Assembly (NCBI RefSeq): GCF_000186465.1
Contig: NZ_GL636091.1
Span: forward strand, 1,250,981 to 1,314,980
From: Streptococcus australis ATCC 700641
GTDB taxonomy: Bacteria > Bacillota > Bacilli > Lactobacillales > Streptococcaceae
Length of the DNA stretch: 64,000 nucleotides
Direction of reading: 5' to 3'
In this document: in pieces, positions 18,385 through 29,574 of the stretch
How positions within the stretch are numbered: the stretch's first letter is position 1
How the letters are laid out: each line of letters starts with the position of its first letter
Made by a program: the position numbers and the translations under genes
Notes under the pieces: model-generated
The model's database searches: none
Seen by the model: the letters and a program-made list of their open reading frames with translations, nothing else
Told to the model about the DNA's origin: nothing

Positions 18385-20682
18385 ATGCATCAGTATCAAG
18401 TTAAAATCCACTACCATCATCCTGTAGGCGATTATTTTGCACGTGATATGTGGAAGTGGCATGAAGGAGTTTGGGGAGAGGAAGTGTCTTTCTCCAAGCT
18501 CGATTATTTTGGAGTTGAAGGGCTCTTAGTTTATAACTGTGAGACACCTCAACGGTTTGGCCATGTCATCATCAAGGAAGGAAACTGGATCAGTCAGTCA
18601 GATGAATACCATATTGAACTATTGCCTGAAGGGCATGTGCGGGAAGTCTGGCTAATTCAAGGGGATGATACTGTTTATTATTCCTTACAGGCTGCCATGA
18701 CGAGTCATGAATACAGCCGTCGGAAGCCACATGCTTTTGATATGGCGACTCATTACCAGGAATTTGATGCCAAATGGGGATACCAAGGATGGTTGGGCTA
18801 TCGCCAGCAGGATGATGATTACCGCTTTAAAATCTGGGCACCTACTGCCAATAAAGTAGACCTCCTCATCTATGATTCTGTCGCTAATGACAGCAAGGTT
18901 TGGAAGATTGTCCCAATGGTTCGTGGCCAGCGTGAATCTAGCGACCATGTTCGAAATAATTGTGGTGTCTGGTATGCGGATGTCATGGGGAACCTCAGTG
19001 GACTGGCCTATCAGTACAAGGTTTATTTTGATTACCATACGGAGATTGCGCGTGATCCTTATACGATTGCTACCAGTGAAAATGGGAAAAAATCAGCTAT
19101 TCTATCCCATCATGATCGTATCTTCCCTGCCTTTCAAACAGAAGCTTATGAGAAAGCTGACTGGCGGCTGGATAATCCCTGTCAGGCGGTTATCTATGAA
19201 ATGCATGTCCGGGATTTGACCATTTCTCCAACTTCCGGTGTGGATGAAGCCTATCGAGGAACCTACAGAGGGGCTCACCAGACTGGGACTAAGAATGTTC
19301 ATGGTGATGCTACTGCTTTTGATTACATTAAGGAATTAGGGGTTAATGTGGTGCAACTGCAACCAGTTACCGACCGCTATAAGACTTATGATGACGAGGG
19401 TAAGGTCCTCTACAACTGGGGCTACGATGTACAGAATCATTCAGCACCTGAGACTTGTTATTCGACCAAACCTCACGATCCTAAGACCACCATGCGCGAG
19501 TTAAAAGAAATGATTCATGCCTACCATGAAGCAGGGATCTCAGTGGTTATGGATGTGGTTTATAATCATATCTATTCGACAGAAGATGGTGCCTTTCAAA
19601 AAACTGTTCCTGATTATTATTACCGAATGAATCCAGATGGATCCTTCCAAAATGGTACCGGTGTTGGAAATGAGACAGCCAGTGAGCATGAGATGTATCG
19701 CAAGTTCATGATTGATTCCTTGACACATTGGGTAACGGAATATAAGATTGACGGTTTCCGCTTTGACTTGATGGGGATTCACGATGTGGATACGATGAAT
19801 GAAATCCGTGAAGCCATGGATGCGATTGATCCACGGATCCTCCTCTATGGAGAAGGTTGGGATATGGGGACAGGCTTGGCTCCAAAGGATAAGGCCAAGA
19901 AGGACAATGCTTATCAAATGGCTGAAGTTGGCTTCTTTAATGATACCTCTCGAGATGCCATCAAGGGCGCTGAGGTCTTTGGCTCTGTCAAACGAGGCTA
20001 TGTCAGTCGGAAGTCTACAGAAGACATCATTGCGAGGTCAGTTCTGGGAAGTGCAGAGTTGGGAACCTTCCTAACTCCAAGTCAGGTCCTCAACTATGTG
20101 GAGGCCCATGATAACTACAACCTCTATGATTTACTTTCTTATGTCCATCCAAATGACTCTCAGGAAAAAATTAAGAAGCAGGTAGAAGTGGCAACAGCCA
20201 TGAATCTCCTCTTCCAAGGGATGGCCTTTATGCAGGTCGGACAAGAGTTTCTACGAACAAAGTTGGTTGCAACGGGTGAAGATGGGGAAGTGACTCCTCA
20301 AGACCGAGAACGGGCCATGAATTCCTATAATGCGCCAGATGCCGTCAACCAAGTCGATTGGGATTTAGTGTCTGTTAATAAGGATACGATTGACTATGTT
20401 CGCCAATTGATTCATTTGAAGAAGACCTTACCTGCCTTGTCGCTTGAATCTTATGAGGAAATCTACCAACATGTCTTTGTACATACAGCAGATATGGGCA
20501 GTGGTGTTGTTGTCTTTGAATTAAATTGGGATAAACACTATTATGTTATCTTTAACACCAGTGGACTTCCATTCTATCTCCAGAACGCAGATCATCTGGA
20601 GCTTCTTGTTGGAAATAGTCGAAACAAACGGCCATTCTATGTTGAGAATTTAACAGCTTCCGTCTTTGAATGGAAGAAATAA
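18385..20682 (+). CDS. pulA: Type I pullulanase (no signal peptide)
   Basis: This 765-residue glycoside hydrolase family 13 enzyme hydrolyses alpha-1,6 branches of pullulan and glycogen. The type I pullulanase signature YNWGYDVQNHSAPE is present. The four conserved GH13 regions appear as DVVYNHIY, GFRFDLMGI (nucleophile Asp), YGEGWDMG (acid Glu) and VEAHDNYNLYD. No signal peptide or LPXTG is visible, so it is probably cytoplasmic and acts on glycogen or imported maltodextrins. It is convergent with the LTA synthase gene across repeat copy 5. Confidence 0.95.
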   Translation: MHQYQVKIHYHHPVGDYFARDMWKWHEGVWGEEVSFSKLDYFGVEGLLVYNCETPQRFGHVIIKEGNWISQSDEYHIELLPEGHVREVWLIQGDDTVYYSLQAAMTSHEYSRRKPHAFDMATHYQEFDAKWGYQGWLGYRQQDDDYRFKIWAPTANKVDLLIYDSVANDSKVWKIVPMVRGQRESSDHVRNNCGVWYADVMGNLSGLAYQYKVYFDYHTEIARDPYTIATSENGKKSAILSHHDRIFPAFQTEAYEKADWRLDNPCQAVIYEMHVRDLTISPTSGVDEAYRGTYRGAHQTGTKNVHGDATAFDYIKELGVNVVQLQPVTDRYKTYDDEGKVLYNWGYDVQNHSAPETCYSTKPHDPKTTMRELKEMIHAYHEAGISVVMDVVYNHIYSTEDGAFQKTVPDYYYRMNPDGSFQNGTGVGNETASEHEMYRKFMIDSLTHWVTEYKIDGFRFDLMGIHDVDTMNEIREAMDAIDPRILLYGEGWDMGTGLAPKDKAKKDNAYQMAEVGFFNDTSRDAIKGAEVFGSVKRGYVSRKSTEDIIARSVLGSAELGTFLTPSQVLNYVEAHDNYNLYDLLSYVHPNDSQEKIKKQVEVATAMNLLFQGMAFMQVGQEFLRTKLVATGEDGEVTPQDRERAMNSYNAPDAVNQVDWDLVSVNKDTIDYVRQLIHLKKTLPALSLESYEEIYQHVFVHTADMGSGVVVFELNWDKHYYVIFNTSGLPFYLQNADHLELLVGNSRNKRPFYVENLTASVFEWKK

Positions 20683-20692
20683 ACAAAAAAAT

Positions 20693-20867
20693 GAGGCTGG
20701 GACAAAAGTCCTAGCCTCTCAATTGTTTTTGGATTATCGAGCAAGACGCAGTGGTTGAGTGGGCTCTACTACGCTGAATTCATCAGCTTTTACAGCCCTA
20801 CTCAACTGTGCGGAGGTGGGACGACGAAATCGAATTCTAACGAATTACCGATTTCTGTCCCACTCTC
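20693..20867 (+). repeat. Multi-hairpin intergenic repeat, copy 5
   Basis: This full-length copy occupies nearly the whole space between the convergent pulA and LTA synthase genes; its last bases reach the LTA synthase stop codon. Both strands end in hairpins, so it suits bidirectional termination. Confidence 0.9.
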
Positions 20868-23055
20868 ATTTTTTTTCTGATGAAGATGAAGTTGAACTGC
20901 TTGAGCTAGAATCCTCACTCGATGATGAAGAAGAACTGAACTGTTCAGGATGGAGTTCCTTGTAGCTAGGTGCCTTAAAGAGATCAACCGTTGACTGATT
21001 GCCTTTTTGGCTATAGAGACTGGTTGATGCATCCCCTTTTTCTTTTTCTATTTTCTTCAATGCTTTCATCGAGTTATTGTAGGAGTAGTCATCTGGGTTG
21101 ACTTTTCCAAGATTATTTCCTGTATAGAACCGTAAGAGGTCTCCAGTCTGAATACTATCACTAATCTTGAGTTGTAGATTCGCTGCCTCACGGATCTTAT
21201 CGAGTTGTTCTTTCGTTGTTTCGTCAGGATTGGTGATTTCTTCACCAGTCTTCGTATAATAAGTCCGGCCACTGTAACTTGTATACTCAGGGGTCACAAA
21301 GTAGTTAGATGAACGGAAAGCAACGATTTGACTATGATCTGGAGATAATAAGTCTTGTCCGACTTGAAGGAAGTTCTTCGAATCAATTCCTAACAAGTGT
21401 TCCAATGTTGGAAGCATATCAATCTCACCACCGTAAGTTTCAATCACTTTCCCCTTGTTCATACCTGGAATCACTACCATATAAGGCACGCGTTGCAACA
21501 TGGCATTGTCATAACTTGACCAAGTCTCCGAGTTCTTATCCAGTAAAGGAGCTAGAGCTGGATTCCGAGAGTTTGAAATACCATAGTGGTCACCGTACAA
21601 AACGATAATGGAGTTCTCATATAAGCCAGAAGCTTTGAGATAATCGAAGAAGGCCTTAATGGATGAATCTAGATAATTGGCTGTTGCGAAATAACCATTA
21701 ATTGTTTCATCCTGTGTTTCAGCTAGAGGGAATCCAATTTCATCCCCGATCAAACTTGTCGTATAAGGATAATGATTGGAAACCGTAATGAACTTGGTAT
21801 AAAACGGTTGTTGCATGTGTTCCAAGTACTTGATAGAATCCTTCAACATGATCTTGTCGTTGAGTCCATATTGGAAGGAGTTGGTATCATCTTGCTTGGT
21901 AAAGTATGAGGCATCAAAGAAGTAATGGTAGCCCCATTGTTTATAGGCTGTATTACGATTCCAGAAGCTCCCGGCATTCCCGTGGAAGACAGCACTGGAT
22001 TGGTAGCCATTCTTAGAAAGAATGAAAGGCGCTGCTTGCTGGGTATTGGTACCACCGTAGTTCACCATAAAGGAACCTTGGTTCAAACCGAACAAGCCTG
22101 TTTCAATCATCGTCTCTGCATCGGATGTTTTTCCAGCTTTTACCTGGTTAAAGACATTGGCAAATGCAAAGGTTTCATTTGAATGATAGAGCGAGTTGAT
22201 AAAAGGGGTCACTTCGTATTCTTTGTCGTCAACCTTCAATTTATAGTCGATCAAGAATTGTTGGAAGCTTTCCAAGTGAATATAGATAACATTACGACCT
22301 TTAGCAAGACCAAAGGTTTCTGGATTTGGTTGAGCATAATGGCTAGCAACATACTCTTCAACCGGCTTCAAATCTACTTCAGAAGCCTTTGAGCGTTCTT
22401 TATTGGCCATGTAGGTCTGGTTGGCACTGTAACCTAGGAAGGCTGGCAAGCCAAGTGCACGAACCACATAGTAATTGGAGAATCCACGCGTTAATAATTC
22501 CGGACGGTCAATCTCCGCCAAGAAAAGGTTGGCAGAGAAGAGCATAGCAGAGAGAGAGGTGACTGCAAAACTTGCCCGCTTGTTAAAAGGACGGGGATCT
22601 AGTTTGACCAATTTCTTTAAAAAGAGGAAAGCTAGAATCGGGAAGTCTAAAACATAGATGATGTCCCAAGGTCGGAACAATTCTAAGGCTGCAGCTCCAA
22701 GACCAGCAGAAACCTTACTAGAGGCTAGCATGGTATTGACTGTTACGAAGTCTGTAAACTCACGATAATAAATCGAGTTGGATATCAACCAGATAAATAA
22801 AATGACATAGATGCTAAAAGATAGCAAATAAAAGAGTTTGGTTCTCTTAATATAAAAAGCGAGACCGATGAATAAGAGGCTAAGTGGAATCGGGTTGATC
22901 ACTGCGAGAAAAACCTGATAAAAGCCTTGAATATCTAGATTAAAGTCTACTGTATAGGCCCACATGGTTTTAAACCAATAAAGCATCAGTAGGGTAAAGA
23001 CAAATCCTAGTCTGGTACTCATAGCATCGAGTATCGTTTTGGTAATTTTTTTCAC
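20866..23055 (-). CDS. Lipoteichoic acid synthase-family membrane sulfatase
   Basis: This 729-residue protein has about five N-terminal transmembrane helices (residues 10-180) and a large extracellular alkaline-phosphatase-fold domain. The catalytic threonine lies in VKAGKTSDAETM near residue 310, and metal-binding histidines occur in HGNAGSFWNRN and GDHYGISN. LtaS enzymes polymerise glycerol phosphate onto a glycolipid anchor. The start is GTG at 23055, with AAGGAAG 9 bases upstream and an extended -10 TGGTATACT near 23101. The C-terminus ends in a serine-rich low-complexity tail of roughly 25 residues. Confidence 0.9.
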   Translation of the reverse strand: MKKITKTILDAMSTRLGFVFTLLMLYWFKTMWAYTVDFNLDIQGFYQVFLAVINPIPLSLLFIGLAFYIKRTKLFYLLSFSIYVILFIWLISNSIYYREFTDFVTVNTMLASSKVSAGLGAAALELFRPWDIIYVLDFPILAFLFLKKLVKLDPRPFNKRASFAVTSLSAMLFSANLFLAEIDRPELLTRGFSNYYVVRALGLPAFLGYSANQTYMANKERSKASEVDLKPVEEYVASHYAQPNPETFGLAKGRNVIYIHLESFQQFLIDYKLKVDDKEYEVTPFINSLYHSNETFAFANVFNQVKAGKTSDAETMIETGLFGLNQGSFMVNYGGTNTQQAAPFILSKNGYQSSAVFHGNAGSFWNRNTAYKQWGYHYFFDASYFTKQDDTNSFQYGLNDKIMLKDSIKYLEHMQQPFYTKFITVSNHYPYTTSLIGDEIGFPLAETQDETINGYFATANYLDSSIKAFFDYLKASGLYENSIIVLYGDHYGISNSRNPALAPLLDKNSETWSSYDNAMLQRVPYMVVIPGMNKGKVIETYGGEIDMLPTLEHLLGIDSKNFLQVGQDLLSPDHSQIVAFRSSNYFVTPEYTSYSGRTYYTKTGEEITNPDETTKEQLDKIREAANLQLKISDSIQTGDLLRFYTGNNLGKVNPDDYSYNNSMKALKKIEKEKGDASTSLYSQKGNQSTVDLFKAPSYKELHPEQFSSSSSSSEDSSSSSSTSSSSEKK

Positions 23056-23298
23056 AAAAATATACTTCCTTGCCTTATTTCCTAAAAATTTTCTTACAAC
23101 AGTATACCATAATTTAAAACGTTTTGAAAATAAAGCAAGTGTTTAATTCGGGACAAAACTCTTAAGTCTGAGATGATGAAACAATTAGTCAACAAAAGTA
23201 GGAGGAATGTCAAATAGGAGTTTCAAATCTTCCGTATAAGTCGCATTTTTAGGTAGGAGACTTTGTGAAATTTCCAAAAATTTGATATAATATAAGGT

Positions 23299-24462
23299 AT
23301 GAGAAAGCTGACAATTAACCGACAAGTCGAGAAAAAAATCCATAAAGGTTATAAGATTTTAGAGAAGATTGATTTCGGGCAACTCCCCTTTGATAATGAG
23401 GTCGTCGAGCTGGTCACAGCTTCGGGGCATTTTTTGGGAACAGCCTACCTTTCCGAGCAAAACAAGGGGCTTGGTTGGGTGATTTCTACGAAGAAAATCA
23501 CCTTGGATCGGGCCTATTTTAGTCATTTATTTGCTGAGGCTAAGTCAAAACGTCAGTCTTATTATCAGTCGGAATTGGATACTGCTTTTAGAATTTTTAA
23601 TCAAGAAGGCGACGGATTTGGTGGTTTAACGATTGATCTCTATGAAGATTATGCCGTCTTTTCCATTTACAATGCCTTTGTCTATCAAATCCGAGAGCTG
23701 CTTGTTGTGGCTTTTCAAGAGGTTTTTCCCGAAGTCTTGGGAGGATATGAAAAAATCCGCTTTAAGGATCCAGGTTATGAGTCGGCTCATCTATTTGGTC
23801 AAAAAGCTCCAGAGACCTTCTGTATTTTGGAAAATGGAGTTCGTTACCAAGTCTTTCTGAATGATGGCTTGATGACAGGGATTTTCTTGGACCAACATGA
23901 TGTGCGTGCTAGCTTAGTAGATGGCTTAGCTGCAGGTAAATCCTTACTCAATATGTTTTCCTACACAGCGGCTTTTTCGGTAGCAGCTGCCATGGGAGGA
24001 GCTGTAGAAACAACTTCTGTCGATCTTGCCAAGCGTAGTCGGGAACTATCCCAAGCTCATTTTGTGGCAAATGGTCTAGAATTGGACCAGCACCGCTTTA
24101 TTGTCATGGACGTTTTTGATTATTATAAGTATGCCAAGCGTCATGCCTTGACTTATGATGTGATCGTTTTAGATCCGCCGAGTTTTGCTCGCAATAAGAA
24201 GCGTACCTTCTCTGTTGCGAAGGATTATCACAAACTGATTGAGCAGTCCCTAGAGATTTTAAATCCAAAAGGGATTTTGATTGCAAGTACCAACGCTGCT
24301 AATGTCAGTCGAGATAAATTTAAAAAAGAAATTGAAAAGGGCTTCAAAGGCCAAAAACATCGCTATATCAGTGAAGTAGGACTTCCAGCTGATTTTCGAT
24401 ACAATGAAAATGAAGAAAGTAGTAATTACTTGAAAGTTTTTACAATTAAGGTGGATCAATGA
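23299..24462 (+). CDS. PUA-domain class I SAM-dependent rRNA methyltransferase (RlmI-like)
   Basis: This 387-residue protein has an N-terminal PUA-like RNA-binding region, a central [18 protein letters not shown] segment, the SAM-binding [20 protein letters not shown] motif and the catalytic-loop [10 protein letters not shown]. This is the COG1092 family of 23S rRNA m5C methyltransferases. Its last codons overlap aroD by 4 bp, so it leads the aromatic operon. The 240-bp upstream gap contains the divergent LTA synthase promoter and a likely -10 just before the ATG, and no other gene. Confidence 0.88.
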   Translation: MRKLTINRQVEKKIHKGYKILEKIDFGQLPFDNEVVELVTASGHFLGTAYLSEQNKGLGWVISTKKITLDRAYFSHLFAEAKSKRQSYYQSELDTAFRIFNQEGDGFGGLTIDLYEDYAVFSIYNAFVYQIRELLVVAFQEVFPEVLGGYEKIRFKDPGYESAHLFGQKAPETFCILENGVRYQVFLNDGLMTGIFLDQHDVRASLVDGLAAGKSLLNMFSYTAAFSVAAAMGGAVETTSVDLAKRSRELSQAHFVANGLELDQHRFIVMDVFDYYKYAKRHALTYDVIVLDPPSFARNKKRTFSVAKDYHKLIEQSLEILNPKGILIASTNAANVSRDKFKKEIEKGFKGQKHRYISEVGLPADFRYNENEESSNYLKVFTIKVDQ

Positions 24463-25136
24463 AATTAGTCGTTTCTGTAATGCCAAGAAATTTTGAAGAA
24501 GCACAGGCCATTGATGCCAGTCGTTATCAGGATGCAGATGTCATTGAATGGCGTGCGGATTATTTGGACAAACATGATATCTTACAAGTTGCGCCTGCCA
24601 TCTTTGAAAAATTTGCCGGTCGTGAGATTTTATTTACGTTGCGGACACGGGAGCAGGGAGGTGAAATTGACCTTTCTGGTGAAGAGTACGTAGCCCTTAT
24701 CCATGATATCAACAACATCTATCATCCAGACTATGTCGACTTTGAGTACTTTGGTCATCAGGCCGAATTTAATCAGATGATGGATTATTCCAATCTTTGC
24801 TTAAGCTACCATAATTTCCAGGAAACACCTGAAAACATGATGGAGATTATGTCAGAATTAACCAGCTTTACACCAAAATTGGTCAAGGTATCTGTGATGG
24901 CTCATACCGAGCAGGATGTTCTTGATTTGATGAACTATACACGTGGCTTTAAGACGCTGAATCCAGAACAAGAGTTCGTTACCATTTCTATGGGGAAAAT
25001 TGGCCGAATCTCTCGCATTGCTGCCGATTTAACTGGTTCGGTTTGGTCCTATGCCAGTGTAGGGGAGGAAAGTGCACCAGGTCAAATCAGTTTGTCCAGC
25101 ATGCACAAGATTCGGGAGATCTTAGATGAAGATTGA
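24459..25136 (+). CDS. aroD: Type I 3-dehydroquinate dehydratase
   Basis: This cytoplasmic shikimate-pathway enzyme of 225 residues dehydrates 3-dehydroquinate to 3-dehydroshikimate. The Schiff-base lysine lies in [12 protein letters not shown] and the catalytic histidine in [12 protein letters not shown], the type I arrangement. It overlaps the upstream methyltransferase by 4 bp and the downstream aroE by 11 bp. Confidence 0.95.
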   Translation: MKLVVSVMPRNFEEAQAIDASRYQDADVIEWRADYLDKHDILQVAPAIFEKFAGREILFTLRTREQGGEIDLSGEEYVALIHDINNIYHPDYVDFEYFGHQAEFNQMMDYSNLCLSYHNFQETPENMMEIMSELTSFTPKLVKVSVMAHTEQDVLDLMNYTRGFKTLNPEQEFVTISMGKIGRISRIAADLTGSVWSYASVGEESAPGQISLSSMHKIREILDED

Positions 25137-26001
25137 TGGCTATACGCGAATGGCGGCTGTCATTGCCAAGCCCATTCGTCATAGTATCTCTCCCTTTATT
25201 CACAATCATGCTTACCAACTAACCGCTACCAATGCGGTCTATCTTGCTTGGGAAGTGGAAGAAGATGAAGTTGCACAAAGTCTTCAACAGTTACGAGTAC
25301 TGGATATGTTGGGGGCCAATATTTCCATGCCCTATAAGAAAAAGGTCTTGCCATTTTTAGATCAGGTAGATGGAAGCGCGCAACTTATTGGTTCGGTCAA
25401 TACAATTGTTCAGAAAGATGGTCGTTTAACAGGATACAACACAGACGGACTTGGTTTTCTGAAGAGTCTCCCTAAGAATTTTTCTATTGACAAGAAAAAA
25501 ATGGTTCTTTTAGGAGCAGGTGGGGCAGCAACTGCCATCGTCGTAGAAGCTATTCGGCAAGGAGTTGGAGAGATACATTTGTTTGTTCGTCCAGAAAGTT
25601 TAACCAAGTATCAAGCTATCTTTTCTCCACTATCTGAAGTTCTTGCTTTTTCAATTGTCCTGCATGACTTATCCAGTCGGGATCAGTTGAATGCAACGAT
25701 AGAGGGGACGAATTTATTGATCAATGCTACAGGACTTGGAATGGACGGGGTTTCTCTTCCAGTTCCTAAGGACTTTAACTTTCCTAAAGGATGTCTAGTG
25801 GCTGATTTAGCTTATTTTCCTGCCAAGACACCTTTTCTTCAATTAGCTGAAGAACAAGAGGTGCAAACGGTAAATGGCCTGGGAATGCTGTTTCATCAAG
25901 CTGGCCTAGCCTTTGAACTGATGACGGACAAAACATTCCCAGAGAAGGAAGTCTGGCAAGCCTTGAAATTGGAATACCCGGATTATGTATTAGAAAAATG
26001 A
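25126..26001 (+). CDS. aroE: Shikimate dehydrogenase
   Basis: This 291-residue enzyme reduces 3-dehydroshikimate with NADPH. The substrate-binding [13 protein letters not shown], the NTDGLGF motif, the Rossmann [10 protein letters not shown] and the catalytic Lys region ([10 protein letters not shown]) are present. It overlaps aroD by 11 bp, consistent with coupled translation. A putative terminator lies between it and aroB. Confidence 0.95.
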   Translation: MKIDGYTRMAAVIAKPIRHSISPFIHNHAYQLTATNAVYLAWEVEEDEVAQSLQQLRVLDMLGANISMPYKKKVLPFLDQVDGSAQLIGSVNTIVQKDGRLTGYNTDGLGFLKSLPKNFSIDKKKMVLLGAGGAATAIVVEAIRQGVGEIHLFVRPESLTKYQAIFSPLSEVLAFSIVLHDLSSRDQLNATIEGTNLLINATGLGMDGVSLPVPKDFNFPKGCLVADLAYFPAKTPFLQLAEEQEVQTVNGLGMLFHQAGLAFELMTDKTFPEKEVWQALKLEYPDYVLEK

Positions 26002-26004
26002 TGT

Positions 26005-26050
26005 TAGAAAACAGAAAAACTTAGTTAAGTAGCCTCTGTTTTCTATTTTT
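26005..26050 (+). terminator. Terminator-like hairpin between aroE and aroB
   Basis: TAGAAAACAGA (26005-26015) pairs perfectly with TCTGTTTTCTA (26035-26045) and is followed by TTTTT. The 19-base loop is long. A TATACAAT box follows at about 26050-26057, so a fresh promoter for aroB is possible. The operon may be split or partly attenuated here. Confidence 0.6.
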
Positions 26051-26102
26051 ATACAATAGTGAAATTGTAATCTTTTTCACATGGATTTGAAAGGAGATCC
26101 TT

Positions 26103-27167
26103 ATGAAGGTGAATGTTGATCTGCCAAAGAATGGTTATGAGATTGTCATTGAGAATGGCGCAATCCAAAAGGTTGGAACCTGGCTCAGTCAATTATGGAA
26201 AGCTCAAAAAGTAGCAGTCATAACAGACAACCATGTGGGATCTCTATATGCAAGTCAGGTTGTGAAAATCCTTGAAAGTAAAGGTTTTACAGTGGTTAGC
26301 TATGAGTTCCTAGAAGGAGAAGCCAGTAAAAATCTGACAACCGTTCAAAAAGTCTATGAATTCTTAGCGAAGAATGGCATGACGCGATCAGATGGCATCC
26401 TTGCTCTTGGGGGTGGTGTTGTCGGTGATCTTGCTGGATTTGTAGCTTCCACTTACATGCGTGGGATTCATTTCGTCCAAGTTCCGACTAGTTTGACAGC
26501 TCAAGTTGACTCCTCAATCGGAGGTAAGACTGGAGTAAACACACTCTATGCTAAGAACATGGTGGGAACCTTTGCCCAACCTGATGGAGTTTTGATTGAT
26601 CCTGAAGTGCTGCGAACCCTTGGTCAGCGGGAGTTGATAGAGGGGATGGGAGAAGTTATCAAGTATGGACTCATTGAGGATCCAGCCTTATGGGAAGAAT
26701 TAGAAGGGATGGATGGCTCCATCGAGTCTATCTATGACCATGCAGAATCCCTGATTGCCCATTCCTGTCAAGTTAAGCGCAAGATGGTCGTCGAAGATGA
26801 GCTAGACCAGGGCATTCGACTTTACCTGAATTTTGGTCATACCCTTGGTCATGCGATCGAAGCAACAGCAGGTTATGGTCAGGTCATGCACGGAGAAGCC
26901 GTAGCGATTGGAATGGTGCAAGTCACTAAGGTGGCAGAAGCTAAGGGATTGGTTCAAGCAGGGTTAACGCAGGCTATCCGCCAAATGTGCCAAAAATTTA
27001 GCTTACCAGTAGAATTCCACAGTTGGGATAAACAAGAACTTTATCAGGCCTTGACCTTGGACAAGAAGGCGAGGGGCAATCAGTTGAACCTCGTTTTGGT
27101 ACCAGAAATTGGGACTTGTCAGATTCATCCAGTCCCATTGGAAGAAATGAGAGACTTCTTAAACTAG
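26103..27167 (+). CDS. aroB: 3-dehydroquinate synthase
   Basis: This 354-residue NAD- and metal-dependent enzyme converts DAHP to 3-dehydroquinate. The family motifs [34 protein letters not shown] and the metal-binding histidines in [10 protein letters not shown] and HGEAVAIGM are all visible. A perfect AAAGGAGAT ribosome site precedes the ATG. It begins about 100 bp after aroE, beyond the hairpin. Confidence 0.96.
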   Translation: MKVNVDLPKNGYEIVIENGAIQKVGTWLSQLWKAQKVAVITDNHVGSLYASQVVKILESKGFTVVSYEFLEGEASKNLTTVQKVYEFLAKNGMTRSDGILALGGGVVGDLAGFVASTYMRGIHFVQVPTSLTAQVDSSIGGKTGVNTLYAKNMVGTFAQPDGVLIDPEVLRTLGQRELIEGMGEVIKYGLIEDPALWEELEGMDGSIESIYDHAESLIAHSCQVKRKMVVEDELDQGIRLYLNFGHTLGHAIEATAGYGQVMHGEAVAIGMVQVTKVAEAKGLVQAGLTQAIRQMCQKFSLPVEFHSWDKQELYQALTLDKKARGNQLNLVLVPEIGTCQIHPVPLEEMRDFLN

Positions 27168-27188
27168 AAAACCGACAAAGGAGATACC

Positions 27189-28355
27189 ATGCGTTATTTA
27201 ACAGCAGGAGAATCACACGGACCACGACTAACAGCCATTATTGAAGGAGTGCCTGCAGGACTACCTTTGACGGCTGATTTTATCAATGCTGAGTTAAGAC
27301 GTCGCCAAGGTGGCTACGGTCGTGGAGCACGGATGAAGATTGAAAACGATCAGGTCGAGATCACCTCCGGAGTTCGCCATGGATTGACCATGGGAGGGCC
27401 CATCGCCTTGCATGTCACCAATCTAGACCATCAAAAATGGCTGGAGATCATGTCTGTCAGTGATGTGGAAGAAAAGAAAAAAGAGCTTCGGAAAATTACT
27501 AAACCTCGTCCAGGCCACGCTGATTTGGTCGGTGGGATCAAGTACCGCTTCGATGACTTGCGTAACTCCTTGGAACGGTCATCGGCTCGGGAAACAACTA
27601 TGCGAGTTGCAGTTGGTGCAGTAGCCAAACGGTTATTAGAAGAAATCGGGATTCAAGTAGCTAGCCACATCGTTAATTTTGGTGGCATCGAAGTAGACGT
27701 TCCAGAAAATCTGACGGTATCCCAAATCAAAGAAGCGGTCGCCCAATCCGAGGTTTCCATCGTCAATCGAGAGCGAGAAGAAGAAATCAAGGCCTATATC
27801 GATAGCGTGAAGAAAGAAGGAGAAACCATCGGAGGGATCGTTGAAACCATTGTAGGTGGTGTGCCTGTCGGTCTGGGCTCTTTTGTCCAATGGGACAAAA
27901 AATTAGATGCCAAGATTGCTCAAGGGGTTGTCTCCATCAATGCCTTTAAAGGAGTTGAGTTTGGTTTAGGCTTTGAAGCAGGTCGTCTCAAGGGTAGTCA
28001 GGTCATGGACGAAATCCTCTGGTCTGAGCAAGATGGCTATACTCGTCGAACCAATCATCTGGGCGGATTTGAAGGGGGCATGACCAATGGAGAGCCAATT
28101 ATTGTCCGTGGGGTTATGAAACCAATCCCGACCCTTTATAAGCCCCTCATGAGTGTCGATATTGAAACCCATGAGCCATATAAGGCAACAGTGGAGCGGA
28201 GTGACCCAACAGCACTTCCAGCTGCAGGAGTTGTCATGGAGGCTGTGGTGGCAACGGTCTTAGCCACAGAAGTCTTAGACAAGTTCTCTTCTGATAATCT
28301 AGAGGAATTGAAAGAAGCTGTCGAGCGTCATCGGGCCTATACCAAGGCTTTCTAA
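27189..28355 (+). CDS. aroC: Chorismate synthase
   Basis: This 388-residue FMN-dependent enzyme makes chorismate from EPSP. The signatures AGESHGPRL at the N-terminus, [15 protein letters not shown] near 40 and [15 protein letters not shown] near 125 are intact. It follows aroB by 21 bp with its own AAAGGAGAT site. Confidence 0.97.
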   Translation: MRYLTAGESHGPRLTAIIEGVPAGLPLTADFINAELRRRQGGYGRGARMKIENDQVEITSGVRHGLTMGGPIALHVTNLDHQKWLEIMSVSDVEEKKKELRKITKPRPGHADLVGGIKYRFDDLRNSLERSSARETTMRVAVGAVAKRLLEEIGIQVASHIVNFGGIEVDVPENLTVSQIKEAVAQSEVSIVNREREEEIKAYIDSVKKEGETIGGIVETIVGGVPVGLGSFVQWDKKLDAKIAQGVVSINAFKGVEFGLGFEAGRLKGSQVMDEILWSEQDGYTRRTNHLGGFEGGMTNGEPIIVRGVMKPIPTLYKPLMSVDIETHEPYKATVERSDPTALPAAGVVMEAVVATVLATEVLDKFSSDNLEELKEAVERHRAYTKAF

Positions 28356-28367
28356 GTGGAGAAATAG

Positions 28368-29474
28368 ATGGAAGAAAAGGTTGTTTATATCGTCGGTCTA
28401 GGACTGATTGGAGCTTCGTTAGCTATGGGGATCCGGAAAGCCCATCCTCAGGTAACCCTATTAGGGTATAATCGCAGTCAAGCCTCACGGGATATTGCTT
28501 TGAAGAAGGGGATTGTTGATAAGGTGACGGCAGATCTTGAAGAATTTGCTTCTCAAGCAGATGTCATCATTGTCTCCTTACCTGTGAAGCAAACGATTCA
28601 AACCTTTCAGCAATTGGCAAACATACCACTGAAAGAAGGGGTTATTGTAACGGATGTGGGTTCGACCAAGGGGGCGATTGTAAAAGCAGGTCAAGAAGCT
28701 TTTAACCATCTCCCAGTCCGTTTTGTCGGTGGGCATCCCATGGCGGGGAGTCACAAGACAGGGGCTGCCTCTGCAGATTCCACCCTCTTTGAAAATGCTT
28801 ATTACATTTTTACTCCAACAGTGGCGACGGATCCCAGCGCTATTTTGGAAATGAAGGATTTGCTCTCAGGGATTGGAGCACGTTTCATCGAGGTGGATCC
28901 TATTGAACACGATCGAGTCACTTCTCAAATCAGCCACTTTCCTCATGTATTGGCTGCAACCCTTATGGGACAAGCAGCTGCTTATACAGAGGAGCACAGC
29001 CTAGCAGGTCGCTTTGCTGCAGGAGGATTTCGTGATATGACGCGGATTGCGGAGAGTGAGCCCAGCATGTGGACCTCTATCTTACTGTCCAATCCATCTG
29101 CTGTTCTTGATCGGATTGCCGATTTTCAGCATCGTCTTGACCAAGTTGCCGACATGATTCGCCAAGGGCAAGAAGAGGCGATCTGGTCCTTCTTTGATCA
29201 GAGTCGAGAGGAACGCCAGCACATGCAGATCCACAAACGTGGTGGGGTGGAAAGCACCTTCGATATTTTTGTGGATGTCCCAGACGAAGAAGATGTCATC
29301 CTTCGGATATTGGAGTTGCTTCGCGGTACCTCCTTGGTTAATATTCATATCAATGAAGAAAATCGGGAAGATGTCTATGGGATTCTCCAGATTTCCTTCA
29401 AGACAGCTGCGGATCAAGCGCGGGCTGAAGCCCTGATCACTGAACAAACAGATTATAGTGTGGTAATCAAATAG
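28368..29474 (+). CDS. tyrA: Prephenate dehydrogenase with C-terminal ACT domain
   Basis: This 368-residue enzyme oxidatively decarboxylates prephenate for tyrosine synthesis. The NAD-binding GLGLIGASLAMGI is at the N-terminus, GGHPMAGSHKTGA near residue 122, and a C-terminal ACT-like regulatory domain begins near residue 300 (FDIFVDVPDEEDVI). The ACT domain suggests feedback control by an aromatic amino acid. It starts 12 bp after aroC. Confidence 0.94.
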   Translation: MEEKVVYIVGLGLIGASLAMGIRKAHPQVTLLGYNRSQASRDIALKKGIVDKVTADLEEFASQADVIIVSLPVKQTIQTFQQLANIPLKEGVIVTDVGSTKGAIVKAGQEAFNHLPVRFVGGHPMAGSHKTGAASADSTLFENAYYIFTPTVATDPSAILEMKDLLSGIGARFIEVDPIEHDRVTSQISHFPHVLAATLMGQAAAYTEEHSLAGRFAAGGFRDMTRIAESEPSMWTSILLSNPSAVLDRIADFQHRLDQVADMIRQGQEEAIWSFFDQSREERQHMQIHKRGGVESTFDIFVDVPDEEDVILRILELLRGTSLVNIHINEENREDVYGILQISFKTAADQARAEALITEQTDYSVVIK

Positions 29475-29574
29475 GTCCCAAGTAGGATTTTTAATTAAAA
29501 TATCAGTTTCTAATACAAGATATCAGATAATCTTTGTATAATAGAATGAAACCAAATCGTTAAGGAGAAATCAC

